DNA of 64,000 nt from Phycisphaerae bacterium (lineage in GTDB: Bacteria > Planctomycetota > Phycisphaerae > UBA1845): contig JAJDDQ010000070.1 of assembly GCA_029260215.1 (NCBI GenBank), forward strand, positions 86,190 to 150,189, written 5' to 3'. Shown piece by piece: positions 35,479 to 43,645 of the stretch. The position numbers were made by a program, and so were the translations under genes. The notes under the pieces are model-generated. The model was not told the origin of the DNA. It did no database searches and was given only the letters and a program-made list of their open reading frames with translations. The first letter of the stretch is position 1. Each line of letters opens with the position of its first letter.

Positions 35479-36021
35479 GTGAGTCACGATTCGGACGAAA
35501 CGGACATCTCGCTTCGCGACGTCGTTCGCGCTGTTGGCAAGTATCCGGAAGAGGCGTATCGATTTGTTCGCGACGGGCTGGAGTTTTCAGCACGCGCCGA
35601 ACACGGTTCCATGACCCCGCCTCAGTATCTTGTCGCCCAGTACATGCAGGATGAATCGCTCGATATCGAGGAGGTCATCGAACGCCTCGAAGACGGCACG
35701 ATCGACCCCGTCATCGCAGCCGCCGTTTCGCAGGCCGGGGGGCTGGAACGCCTGAATCGTAACGTCGGGGGTAGCTGCCTCTGCTGGGCACTGCGTGATT
35801 TGGCGCTGATTCAATGGGGCCGACTCGCGATACGAGTTCTGGAAAACTGGCAAATTCGCAAAACCGACGATTTCGGCGAGATTGTTTTTGCCCTCGTGGA
35901 CCACGGCTTCATGCACAAGGAGCCTCACGATTCCATCGAAGATTTTCACGATGTGTACGATTTCGAAAGCGCCCTGGTCAAATCGTTTCATCTCACAACG
36001 CGCGAAGCCGTTCCGGGCTGA
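35479..36021 (+). CDS. Minf_1886-family protein restricted to Verrucomicrobia/Planctomycetes
   Basis: 180 residues, soluble, no signal peptide. I recognise the pattern YPEEAYRFVRDGLEFSA at 21-37 and HDVYDFESALVKSF near the C-terminus as the uncharacterised family described as limited to Planctomycetes and Verrucomicrobia (TIGR04138/Minf_1886). Its function is unknown. A GTG start at 35479 is used, with GGGGGAT upstream. It follows the RicT-like gene by 27 bases and may belong to the same operon. Confidence 0.7.
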   Translation: MSHDSDETDISLRDVVRAVGKYPEEAYRFVRDGLEFSARAEHGSMTPPQYLVAQYMQDESLDIEEVIERLEDGTIDPVIAAAVSQAGGLERLNRNVGGSCLCWALRDLALIQWGRLAIRVLENWQIRKTDDFGEIVFALVDHGFMHKEPHDSIEDFHDVYDFESALVKSFHLTTREAVPG

Positions 36022-36446
36022 CGCGCCCTCGGTCGATATTCGTGACGATTTCAACAATTTCGCACAAAATTATTTCTACAAAATCAGACGGTGTTCAGAG
36101 CGGGGCCGTGGCGGGATCGGTCGCTTGGTCTCGCGGTGTAAGCTTGTGGGTGTGCGCACGTTACGGCGCTGCGGCGGAACCTCGTGGCGCGAGGAGCCGC
36201 GGGTGTGCCGGACCGAAGGCGGTCCTGTCGGGCTGGTTTGTAGGATTCTGCACGCATCAATTGATAGATTTTCATGGGTTTCCTGCCTTGAGTGTGCGAA
36301 GGTAGTGGTGTGTATCGTGTCGGATTGGCGCGAGGAACGTGTTTTTTGACGGCCGTACTGAGTTGCGGCGTATTTGTCATATTTCATTCGGTTACGCAGC
36401 GGTCGTGATAGCGATCCGCTGCAGGACTCCAGTGGAGGCTTGAATC
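36022..36446. other. Intergenic stretch before the pseudopilin gene
   Basis: 425 bases with no supported gene. A small hairpin (CCTCG/CGAGG, 36180-36194) is present. The pseudopilin promoter must lie near the end, where GGAGG forms its ribosome binding site. Confidence 0.4.
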
Positions 36447-37508
36447 ATGGAACGTGCAACGAATTGTGGCGGGTGGCGCTCGCCAACGGCGAGATCGGCT
36501 CGCGGGCGTGGCTTTACGCTCATCGAATTGCTGGTCGTGGTGGCGATTATCGCGCTGCTGGTCAGCATCCTTCTGCCGTCGCTGAAGCGTGCCCGCGCTC
36601 AGGCGAAGATGGTGGCTTCGACGGCCAACCTCAAAGGTATCGCGACTTCGTCGCTCACCTTTGCGACGGAAGACAAGCGAGACATGTCGATCCCCATCCA
36701 TCGTTTGATGGGGCTGGTTCCCGGTGCGGTCGGCGAGTACGAGTACGGCGGCAAGTCGGGCATTGGCGAGCCGATTTCGGGCAATGACGAAGTCTCATCC
36801 AAGTGGGGCACACAGGAAGGCAGAGGCCCTGCGACCCGAGGCCTGAACCCGATCGTGTACAAGGGCGGCTTTACGAACTACACATTCCTTCCTGGGGCTG
36901 AGAACGAGAACTGGATCAGCGACACAAAGCTCGATCTTGGAATTTTCAGGGCACCGTCGGACACGGGTTACGTCGGTCACCACTACTCTGCTTGGCGTGA
37001 CTCGGGTTTGACCTCGTACGATCACTACGGGAACAGTTACTCCGCCAGCACTGCGTGGATCGGTTTTTCGGGGGGCGATTGTCGTCTTCTAAGCAATTCT
37101 TCCTTTCTCAAGCCGGTTACGCGCGTGCCGAACCCCGCCAATACGCTCTACTTCCTGGAAAACTGTGGCCGGTTCGCCTACCGCAAGAATTATGGAGCGG
37201 ACGGTTGCCAGACGTTGAACGGTGGGCCTGTCGGCACGGATGTCGAGTCCGTCATCAAGGGTTGGCATGGTCGACCGTGGTTTTTTGCAACCTCCTTTGT
37301 CGACGGCCACGCGGCGATGACGAACATCCAAGGCCACATCCAACCCCAGCCCAGGCTGTCCTCCTATCCCAGTGGGGGGTCTTATGAAAACTGGAACTGC
37401 GTAATCTTTCGGGGCAAGGGCTGGCAGCGCGACACGCTTCCCGCTGCGCCCGTCGAAACGCCGATTTCGTGCGGTGCAAGCGGTACGGTTGTGAACCCGG
37501 TTCAGTAG
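36447..37508 (+). CDS. Type II secretion-like pseudopilin (planctomycete prepilin family)
   Basis: 353 residues. After a 23-residue leader ending in arginine and glycine comes GFTLIELLVVVAIIALLVSI, the classic type IV prepilin cleavage and N-methylation site, where a prepilin peptidase would cut after the glycine. The hydrophobic helix is followed by a long globular part with several Cys residues and a late FVDGHAAMTN segment. Proteins of this design (often listed as DUF1559-like or 'type II secretion system protein') are greatly expanded in Planctomycetota, and most have unknown roles at the cell envelope. GGAGG nine bases before the ATG sets the start. No secretion genes are adjacent. Confidence 0.87.
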   Translation: MERATNCGGWRSPTARSARGRGFTLIELLVVVAIIALLVSILLPSLKRARAQAKMVASTANLKGIATSSLTFATEDKRDMSIPIHRLMGLVPGAVGEYEYGGKSGIGEPISGNDEVSSKWGTQEGRGPATRGLNPIVYKGGFTNYTFLPGAENENWISDTKLDLGIFRAPSDTGYVGHHYSAWRDSGLTSYDHYGNSYSASTAWIGFSGGDCRLLSNSSFLKPVTRVPNPANTLYFLENCGRFAYRKNYGADGCQTLNGGPVGTDVESVIKGWHGRPWFFATSFVDGHAAMTNIQGHIQPQPRLSSYPSGGSYENWNCVIFRGKGWQRDTLPAAPVETPISCGASGTVVNPVQ

Positions 37509-37631
37509 GCGGGAAACCGTTTCTTCGATAATCTCGCGAGGCTCTGGCTGACTTACGCTGGGGCCTCGCTCATTTTTTACCGTTTGGGGCGGGCTGTGGG
37601 AGGCGTCGGAAGCCGGTTATGATGGGCGGCG

Positions 37632-39050
37632 ATGGTTGTTCGTCGTTCATCCTGCAATGAAAAAGTTTCGGTCTCGCGGTTGGCGGGTGGGCCAAGCGTT
37701 GAGGCGGCGGTGCTCGCATTCCTGGATCGGGAGCGGCCGGCGGTGTTGGAAAGCACCGCTCCCGCGGCGCGTGGAGGTCGGTACACGATTCTCGCGTGTG
37801 AGCCTTCCGACGTTGTGGAACTCGATGCAGCCTGCGGCGGCGATTGGCTGGAGCAACTCGCGGAGCGTATTGGGCGCGGGAGTGCTGTACCTCGTACCGG
37901 TGGGCTTCCGTTTGTGGGCGGATGGATCGGGTTCATCGGCTACGAGGCTGGTCCGGTTCTGGAAAACGTGCGTGTGACGCAAGCGCGCTGCGCGGGTTGG
38001 CCTGTTGCTGCGTTTGCGCGGTACAACGCTGTAGCTGTTTTCGATCACGCGGAGAGTGCTTGGTGGGTGGCGGGCAGTGATTCGCCCGCTGGCGGGGACG
38101 CGCGCGACGGTGTCGAGCGGGTGACGTCGGTTTTGCTGAATGCTCCGCCGCCGCTGCCGGTTGATTGGTCAGCATCGCTTGCTGATGAATTCGTGCCGGC
38201 GATGTCGCGCGAGGCCTACTTCGAGCGGGTCGCGGCTGCTCAGGCGTACATTCGGGCCGGTGATATTTATCAGGTCAATGTGACGCAGCGGTTCAGCACG
38301 GAGACATCCGCGACGGCGGCGGATATCTATCGCCGCGTGCGACGGGCGAACCCGGCTGCCTACAGTGCGTTTCTGCCCTGCGGGCTGGCTTCGATCGTGA
38401 GCGCTTCGCCTGAACTTTTTCTGGAACTTCGGGACGGTCGCGCGTTGACGCGCCCGATCAAAGGTACGAGGCCCAGAGGTTCTGATTCGGCGGGTGACGA
38501 GCGTCTTGCGCGGGAGCTGTTGGCGAGCGAGAAGGATCGGGCGGAGCTGACGATGATTGTCGATTTGCTGCGTAACGATCTCGGCCGCGTGTCGCGGTTT
38601 GGATCGGTGCGCGTGGAGTCGGCTGGTGAATTGGAGACGCATCCGACGGTGTTTCATCTGGTGGCTTCGATTTCCGGCGAGCTTTGCGATGGGTTGTGCT
38701 GGTCGGATGTTTTGAGGGCGGCGTATCCGGGCGGTTCGATTACGGGTTGCCCGAAGATTCGGGCGATGGAAGTTATCGACGAACTGGAAGTTACGGAGCG
38801 TGGGCCTTATTGCGGGGCGATCGGGTATATCGGTTTTGATGGGTCGATGTGTTTGAGCGTTGCGATACGCACGATGGTGCATGATGGGGGGCGGTTGCAT
38901 TTGTACGGTGGGGGGGCGATCACGTCGGACAGCGATGCGCGCGACGAGTATGAGGAGATTCGGGCGAAGATTGCGGGGCTGGAAGGGGCGTTGCGGGCGC
39001 GCGGGGGGCGGAAGAGGACGGTGTCGCACGCGACACCGCTAAGCGGGTGA
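37632..39050 (+). CDS. pabB: Aminodeoxychorismate synthase component I
   Basis: 472 residues with a chorismate-binding C-terminal domain: YIRAGDIYQVNVTQRF, PIKGTRPRG, LIVDLLRNDLGR-like (MIVDLLRNDLGRVSRFG), GGSITGCPKIRAMEVIDE and GAIGYIGFDG. The lysine in PIKGT is the residue that separates PabB from anthranilate synthase TrpE (PIAGT). It makes 4-amino-4-deoxychorismate from chorismate with ammonia from PabA, for folate. A PabC-like lyase is encoded about 0.9 kb downstream; no PabA is in the window. The last dozen codons and the stop lie inside a copy of palindromic repeat B, so the C-terminal end (TVSHATPLSG) is probably repeat-derived. Confidence 0.9.
   Translation: MVVRRSSCNEKVSVSRLAGGPSVEAAVLAFLDRERPAVLESTAPAARGGRYTILACEPSDVVELDAACGGDWLEQLAERIGRGSAVPRTGGLPFVGGWIGFIGYEAGPVLENVRVTQARCAGWPVAAFARYNAVAVFDHAESAWWVAGSDSPAGGDARDGVERVTSVLLNAPPPLPVDWSASLADEFVPAMSREAYFERVAAAQAYIRAGDIYQVNVTQRFSTETSATAADIYRRVRRANPAAYSAFLPCGLASIVSASPELFLELRDGRALTRPIKGTRPRGSDSAGDERLARELLASEKDRAELTMIVDLLRNDLGRVSRFGSVRVESAGELETHPTVFHLVASISGELCDGLCWSDVLRAAYPGGSITGCPKIRAMEVIDELEVTERGPYCGAIGYIGFDGSMCLSVAIRTMVHDGGRLHLYGGGAITSDSDARDEYEEIRAKIAGLEGALRARGGRKRTVSHATPLSG
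39020..39047. repeat. Dispersed palindromic repeat family B, inverted copy 3, overlapping the end of pabB
   Basis: GTGTCGCACGCGACAC followed by CGCTAAGCGGG is the reverse complement of family B with one mismatch. It runs up to the pabB stop codon and encodes part of its C-terminus. Confidence 0.8.
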
Positions 39051-39068
39051 GGGTGACGAGTCAACGTA

Positions 39069-39785
39069 GTGTTTGAAACGTCCGTCCAATGCGGTTGTGG
39101 GTATGACTTGCGCGGGCAACGATTGGATGGGCGTTGTCCGGAATGTAATGCGCATGTTCGGGAGCAGATGGAGCTTGCGATTCCATTGCTTCCGGATGAA
39201 AAGCGGGAATACGAGCGTGCGCTGAGCGGTTTGTATACTGCGGGCGTTGCGTTGTTTGTTTTGTTTTTCATGGCGGGGATGGTCGGCGTGCTTGACATCG
39301 GTCCGGGGTCTTACGTTTGGTGTACCGGGGTTTCTGTGTTGTGTTTTTTCGCCGTGCGGTTGGCTTGGCGGATTCCGAATGGTGCGGGACGGGTTCCGAG
39401 TGTCATTCTTGGGTTGGCGGTGTTGGTGCGGATCGGGCTTCACTTGGGGGACGTGGTGAGTTGGGGGAATCTTATCGGTATTTCCTTTTTCGGTGTGGCT
39501 TATGCGACGGCGGCTGGGCTGCTTGTTTGGGGGCTTGCTCCGTTGGCGAGTCTCCTGTCGGATGCTGCAAGGGCGAAGGTCTTGGCGGATCGGGCTGCGC
39601 CTTATGTTCTTGCGGGCGTGATTGGGTTGATGGGCAGCGCGTTGGAGTTGCCATCGCCGGAGAGCGCTGGGGTCCTTTCTCTTGTTCTCATAATTTGGGT
39701 TCATTTTGATGTAACGCGGCAGCTTGGACAGTTGCGGAAGTCGCTTGCGGGTCGGCGGGCGGTTACCATGCGTGCGGCGGCGTGA
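39069..39785 (+). CDS. Membrane protein with N-terminal zinc-ribbon-like motif
   Basis: 238 residues. The N-terminus has CGCGYDLRGQRLDGRCPEC, a double Cys pair spaced like a small zinc ribbon and frequent at the start of planctomycete membrane proteins. It is followed by about six hydrophobic helices (for example LFVLFFMAGMVGVLDIG). The GTG start at 39069 is 18 bases after the pabB stop, so it may be co-transcribed with pabB and pabC, although a folate role is not suggested by its sequence. The family and function are unknown to me. Confidence 0.65.
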   Translation: MFETSVQCGCGYDLRGQRLDGRCPECNAHVREQMELAIPLLPDEKREYERALSGLYTAGVALFVLFFMAGMVGVLDIGPGSYVWCTGVSVLCFFAVRLAWRIPNGAGRVPSVILGLAVLVRIGLHLGDVVSWGNLIGISFFGVAYATAAGLLVWGLAPLASLLSDAARAKVLADRAAPYVLAGVIGLMGSALELPSPESAGVLSLVLIIWVHFDVTRQLGQLRKSLAGRRAVTMRAAA

Positions 39786-39827
39786 GGTTTTGGAATTGGG
39801 GTTAAATGGAAGAGTTTGCTGGCGTTT

Positions 39828-39891
39828 CACCGGTTGAAAATCGGTGCCGTGTTGAATGTTGTCTACTGCACCGGTTGAAAACCGGTGCCAC
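39828..39891. repeat. Dispersed palindromic repeat family C, two copies
   Basis: CACCGGTTGAAAATCGGTGCC (39828-39848) and CACCGGTTGAAAACCGGTGC with CAC (39869-39891) are two near-identical hairpin elements 41 bases apart, between the membrane protein and pabC genes. The arms CACCGGTT/AACCGGTG pair fully in the second copy. Confidence 0.8.
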
Positions 39892-39987
39892 ACTCAGAGC
39901 CACGCTTGGAGCCTCTATTCAAAGGGCTGTTGACCCCTTTTTGTGAGGGGGAGAATTGATATTGGGTTTGCTGCGGGAGCGGATGGT

Positions 39988-40860
39988 ATGAAGCCGGTTG
40001 TTTATTTGAATGGTGAGTATGTGTCGGCGAAGTCTGCGCGTATCAGTGTTTACGACGGCGGATGGCTTCACGGGGCGGGGCTGTTCGAGACGATGCGGGC
40101 GGAGAATGGGTGCGTGTTTCGGCTTGGGCGTCATATGGATCGTTTGCGGGCGTCGTCGGAGCAGTTGCTGTCGCCGCTGGATCGGTCGCTGCTGCCGAGT
40201 GCGGAAGCGTTCTCGGAACTGATGAGTCGGAACGAATCGGTCGAAGCCCGTGTGCGGTTGACGGTGTCGGCTGGGGATATGAACGAGGCTGGTGCGGCGG
40301 AACAGCCGAACCTGACGGTTTGTGCGACGGCTGCCCCACTGTCTGCGTATCCGAAGGAGCTTTACGAGCAGGGAATAAGTGTCATGGTCTCGCGCGGTCG
40401 TCAGTCGGCGACGGATCCGCTGGCGGGACACAAGACGACCAACTACCTGTCTCGTTTGATTGCGATGAACGAAGCGATCCGGCACGGGTGCGGCGAGGCG
40501 CTTTGGTTTACGCCGGAGAATCTGCTGGCAGAAGGGTCGATCAGCAATGTGTTTGTAGTGAAGGGCGACAAGGTTTCGACGCCTCCGCTGGATACGCCGG
40601 TTTTGCCGGGGATCGCGCGGGAGGTTGTGCTGGAATTGTGCGGCACGCAGGAGTTTGAGCACGCGGAACGGGCGATCAACGTGAACGACCTGCTTGATGC
40701 GGATGAGGTTTTTCTGACGAATTCGATCATGCAGGTCATGCCGGTGCGGTCGGTGGAGCAGAAGGAGATCGGCGACGGGAAGCCCGGGCCTATCACCAAG
40801 GGGCTTATGGTCGCGTATCGATTGCTTGTGGATCGGGAGTGCCATTGTGATGAGTCCTGA
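39988..40860 (+). CDS. pabC: Aminodeoxychorismate lyase (class IV aminotransferase fold)
   Basis: 290 residues of fold-type IV PLP enzymes, with the PLP lysine Lys149 in GHKTTNYLSRLIAMNEA, the start MKPVVYLNGEYV, RISVYDGGWLHGAGLFETMR and the end block EVFLTNSIMQVMPV. Class IV includes branched-chain and D-amino-acid transaminases; with pabB just upstream, 4-amino-4-deoxychorismate lyase (making p-aminobenzoate and pyruvate) is the best call, and its length fits. The ATG at 39988 has GGGAGC upstream. Its stop overlaps the start of the next gene. Confidence 0.8.
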   Translation: MKPVVYLNGEYVSAKSARISVYDGGWLHGAGLFETMRAENGCVFRLGRHMDRLRASSEQLLSPLDRSLLPSAEAFSELMSRNESVEARVRLTVSAGDMNEAGAAEQPNLTVCATAAPLSAYPKELYEQGISVMVSRGRQSATDPLAGHKTTNYLSRLIAMNEAIRHGCGEALWFTPENLLAEGSISNVFVVKGDKVSTPPLDTPVLPGIAREVVLELCGTQEFEHAERAINVNDLLDADEVFLTNSIMQVMPVRSVEQKEIGDGKPGPITKGLMVAYRLLVDRECHCDES

Positions 40861-41974
40861 AGCGTCGGGTAGCGCGTGCGTTGGTGATGTGTGCGACGCA
40901 CTGGATCGTATCGCTCCGCCGAGCCTGGCGCAGGAGTGGGACAACGTCGGATTGTTGGCGGGCGATCGCGCGGCGAAGGTGGGGCGGGTGATGTTGTGCA
41001 TCGATCTGATGAGGCCTGTGCTGGACGAGGCGGTGCGTGAAGGTGTTCAGTTTTTGATGGCTTATCATCCGCCGCTGTTTCGGCCTGTGAAGCGATTGGT
41101 TGCTTCGGGGGATGATGCGTCGTCGCTGGTGTTTGGTTGTATTTCGGCGGGCGTGGCTGTCTATTCGACGCACACGGCGTTGGATGCGGCTGAGGGCGGG
41201 ACGAACGATCGGATTGCAGCGTTGTGCGGGATCAATACGACCGAGCCGATCGCGTACACACACGATGAGTCGGCTTGCAAGGTGGTCGTGTTTGTGCCGG
41301 CGAACGAGGCTGACAAGGTGGCGGAGGCGATGTTCGCGGCGGGTGCGGGTCGAATCGGTGATTACGAGAAGTGTGCGTTTCGCATTCCGGGGACTGGGTC
41401 GTTTCTTGGTGGGGCGGGTACGTGTCCGGCGGTTGGTCAGGCGGGCGAGTATGAGACGGTCGAGGAGGTGCGTGTTGAGTGTGTGTGTCCGAAGTCGCTT
41501 TTGGTCGGGGTGATTCGGGCGTTGCGGGCGGCTCATTCTTATGAGGAGCCTGCGTTTGATGTTTATCCGCTGGTGGGAGTGCCACGACGTGGCATTGGGT
41601 GCGTGGGTGCGTTGCCCGGGGGGACGACGTTGGCGGGGTTGGCACGCGGTTTGAAAGAATCGACGGGGGCGGCTTGTGTGCAGATTGTCGGGGGCGGAGA
41701 GAGGACGGTTTCGCGGGCGGTGATCTGTGTGGGGGCTGCGGGTTCGCTGCCGTTTGAGGTGGGGCTGCGAGAGGGTGACGTTGTTGTGACGGGTGAGATT
41801 CGACATCACGATGCATTGGCGATTTTGCGGGCGGGGTGTTGTGCGATTGCTTTGAACCATTGGTCGAGCGAACGGCCTGTGCTGGGAGCGTTGGCGGATC
41901 GGTTGACGGCGATGTTGCCGTCGGTGGAGTTTTTGGTGAGCGGGGCGGATTGTGAGCCGTTTGTTCCGGTTTGA
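40850..41974 (+). CDS. NIF3/DUF34-family metal-binding protein
   Basis: 374 residues. The N-terminal VCDALDRIAPPSLAQEWDN, AYHPPLFRPVKR, AVYSTHTALDAAEGGTND and the late GEIRHHDALAI match the NIF3 (YbgI/DUF34) family, whose two lobes hold a di-metal site made by these His/Asp/Glu residues. It contains the roughly 130-residue insertion found in long NIF3 proteins (CutA1-like). Family activity is debated; roles as GTP cyclohydrolase-like or phosphatase enzymes have been proposed. The ATG at 40850 overlaps the end of pabC by 11 bases, suggesting coupling with the folate genes. Confidence 0.88.
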   Translation: MSPEASGSACVGDVCDALDRIAPPSLAQEWDNVGLLAGDRAAKVGRVMLCIDLMRPVLDEAVREGVQFLMAYHPPLFRPVKRLVASGDDASSLVFGCISAGVAVYSTHTALDAAEGGTNDRIAALCGINTTEPIAYTHDESACKVVVFVPANEADKVAEAMFAAGAGRIGDYEKCAFRIPGTGSFLGGAGTCPAVGQAGEYETVEEVRVECVCPKSLLVGVIRALRAAHSYEEPAFDVYPLVGVPRRGIGCVGALPGGTTLAGLARGLKESTGAACVQIVGGGERTVSRAVICVGAAGSLPFEVGLREGDVVVTGEIRHHDALAILRAGCCAIALNHWSSERPVLGALADRLTAMLPSVEFLVSGADCEPFVPV

Positions 41975-42056
41975 GTTGTGGTAAAAGTTCAGCCATGTGC
42001 AATGTCGAATGGCGACGAACACTATTGGATCTCGTGGATGCAATGATCGCCTTCCT

Positions 42057-42156
42057 CCCCTCCTTGCAAAGGAGGGGCTTGGGGGAGGTTTCTTTCGTGA
42101 AATGAAGCGTATCTCTGGTCCAACCCCCCCCCTGTATCCCCCCTTTGCAAGGGGGG
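42057..42156. repeat. Pair of TTGCAA-centred palindromes (family D)
   Basis: CCCCTCCTTGCAAAGGAGGGG (42057-42077, split here by its centre TTGCAAA) and CCCCCCTTTGCAAGGGGGG (42138-42156) are two related perfect hairpins 60 bases apart, upstream of queC. Each is flanked by more C- and G-rich tracts, so together they resemble a bracketing repeat unit. No coding function is seen. Confidence 0.8.
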
Positions 42157-42194
42157 AAAAGATTGTCGCAGTCGTGAGTGGGGAACAGATGTGC

Positions 42195-42234
42195 ATTGTA
42201 TGAGGCTGAAGAGAATTGTATTAGGCTGAAGAGA
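42195..42234 (+). repeat. 20-bp tandem duplication in the queC leader
   Basis: ATTGTATGAGGCTGAAGAGA is followed directly by ATTGTATTAGGCTGAAGAGA, one mismatch. It ends nine bases before the queC ATG and sits against its TAGGAG ribosome binding site. I found no preQ1 riboswitch there. Confidence 0.85.
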
Positions 42235-42242
42235 TAGGAGCC

Positions 42243-42929
42243 ATGAAACAGTTGGCGATTGTGTTGTTGTCGGGGGGGATCGATTCGGCTACGACCGCGG
42301 CGATTGCGGCGGCGCGCGGTTTTTCGGTTCATGCGTTGAGCTTTGGGTATGGGCAGCGGCATGCTGTTGAGATGGCGGCGGCGGGTCGGGTTGCTCGGGC
42401 GCTGGGTGTGGCGCGACATTGCGTTCAGTCGATTGATCTTCGGGCGTATGGTGGGTCTGCTTTGACGGACGACATCGACGTGCCGATGGATCGGCCTGTG
42501 GTTGGTGCGGCGGACGAGATTCCGGTGACGTATGTTCCGGCGCGGAATACGGTGTTTTTGGCGCATGCGCTGGCGATGGCGGAAGCGTGCGGTGCGTTTG
42601 ATATATTCATAGGGGCGACGGCGGTGGATTACAGCGGGTATCCGGATTGTCGGCCTGAGTTTGTCGCGAAGTTCGAGGAGTTGGCCAACGTGGCGACGAC
42701 GGCGGCGGTTGAGGGTCGCGGTCGGTTTCGGATTCATGCACCGTTGATCGAGATGGGCAAGGCTGACATTATTCGTGAGGGTGTTCGATTGGGTGTGGAT
42801 TTTTCGCTGACGCATAGTTGCTACGCGCCGCTGGCGAATGGGGCGGCTTGCGGTCGCTGTGACAGTTGTGCTTTGCGGCGGAAGGGCTTTGAGGAGGCGG
42901 GCGTTACTGACCCGACGCGATACGCATGA
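42243..42929 (+). CDS. queC: 7-cyano-7-deazaguanine synthase
   Basis: 228 residues. It has the PP-loop ATPase motif LSGGIDSAT (9-17), the FGYGQRH segment, [18 protein letters not shown], and the zinc site near the C-terminus ([20 protein letters not shown]). It converts 7-carboxy-7-deazaguanine to preQ0 with ATP and ammonia, for queuosine or related deazapurine modification. The other Que genes are not in the window. It overlaps rsmG by four bases (ATGA), so both tRNA and rRNA modification genes are in one operon. Confidence 0.96.
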   Translation: MKQLAIVLLSGGIDSATTAAIAAARGFSVHALSFGYGQRHAVEMAAAGRVARALGVARHCVQSIDLRAYGGSALTDDIDVPMDRPVVGAADEIPVTYVPARNTVFLAHALAMAEACGAFDIFIGATAVDYSGYPDCRPEFVAKFEELANVATTAAVEGRGRFRIHAPLIEMGKADIIREGVRLGVDFSLTHSCYAPLANGAACGRCDSCALRRKGFEEAGVTDPTRYA

Positions 42930-43645
42930 TGGATTCGGATGGACAATCGCAGTTTGCGGCGGCGGCGGGGGAGGCATGTGAAGGGATCGGCGTGCCGTTG
43001 GGTGCGGATCAGGTTGAGCGGTGTTGGCAGTATCGTGAGCTTGTCGTGGAGGCCAACGCGCGATTCAACTTGACGCGCATCACGGAGCCGGTGGATTTTG
43101 CGGTGAAGCATGTCGCGGATTCGCTGGCTGTCGTGGCATGGTGTCAGACAAATGGCACTTCTATGGACGAGCGAACGGTGTTGGATGTTGGGAGCGGTGC
43201 GGGCGTGCCTGCGATACCGCTGGCGGTTGCGCAGCCGGGGTGGCGCGTGACGGCTATTGACGGGACGGCGAAGAAGATTCGGTTCATCGCGGAGGCGGCG
43301 GAGGCGATGGGGCTTGAGAATCTGACGGCGGAGCATGCGCGGGCGGAGCACTGGAAGCACGAGGGCTGGTTCGATCTGGTGACGTTTAAGGCTGTCGGTC
43401 CGATCGCGCGGTGTTTGGGATGGTCGGCGGGGCATGTGGTGCGCGGCGGGAGCGTGTTGATGTTCAAATCCGCGACGCTGCCGGAGGGTGAAGCTGAGGC
43501 GGGTGCGGTGGCTGCGGAGCGGCTGGGGTTTGAGGCGGGGACGCGGTTTGATTATTCGCTTGTGGGGTTGGGGGAGACGCTGTCGAGGTCACTCTGGGCT
43601 TTTCGATTCGTGGGGCGCGGGGCGCATCGCGGGGGCGGCGGCTGA
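42926..43645 (+). CDS. rsmG: 16S rRNA (guanine-N7) methyltransferase G
   Basis: 239 residues. It is a Rossmann-fold methyltransferase with the SAM motif [17 protein letters not shown]-terminal [16 protein letters not shown] and the downstream [13 protein letters not shown]. These match RsmG (GidB), which methylates G527 of 16S rRNA. The ATG overlaps the queC stop. The 3' end overlaps the convergent anti-sigma gene by 57 bases, an unusually long convergent overlap. Confidence 0.93.
   Translation: MMDSDGQSQFAAAAGEACEGIGVPLGADQVERCWQYRELVVEANARFNLTRITEPVDFAVKHVADSLAVVAWCQTNGTSMDERTVLDVGSGAGVPAIPLAVAQPGWRVTAIDGTAKKIRFIAEAAEAMGLENLTAEHARAEHWKHEGWFDLVTFKAVGPIARCLGWSAGHVVRGGSVLMFKSATLPEGEAEAGAVAAERLGFEAGTRFDYSLVGLGETLSRSLWAFRFVGRGAHRGGGG

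Noticed and set aside
37632..39050. Anthranilate synthase TrpE
   Set aside because: The motif is PIKGT with the PabB lysine, and a PabC-like gene follows.
42157..42242. preQ1 riboswitch before queC
   Set aside because: No H-type pseudoknot arrangement with an A-rich tail could be found; the leader is mostly a 20-bp tandem duplication.
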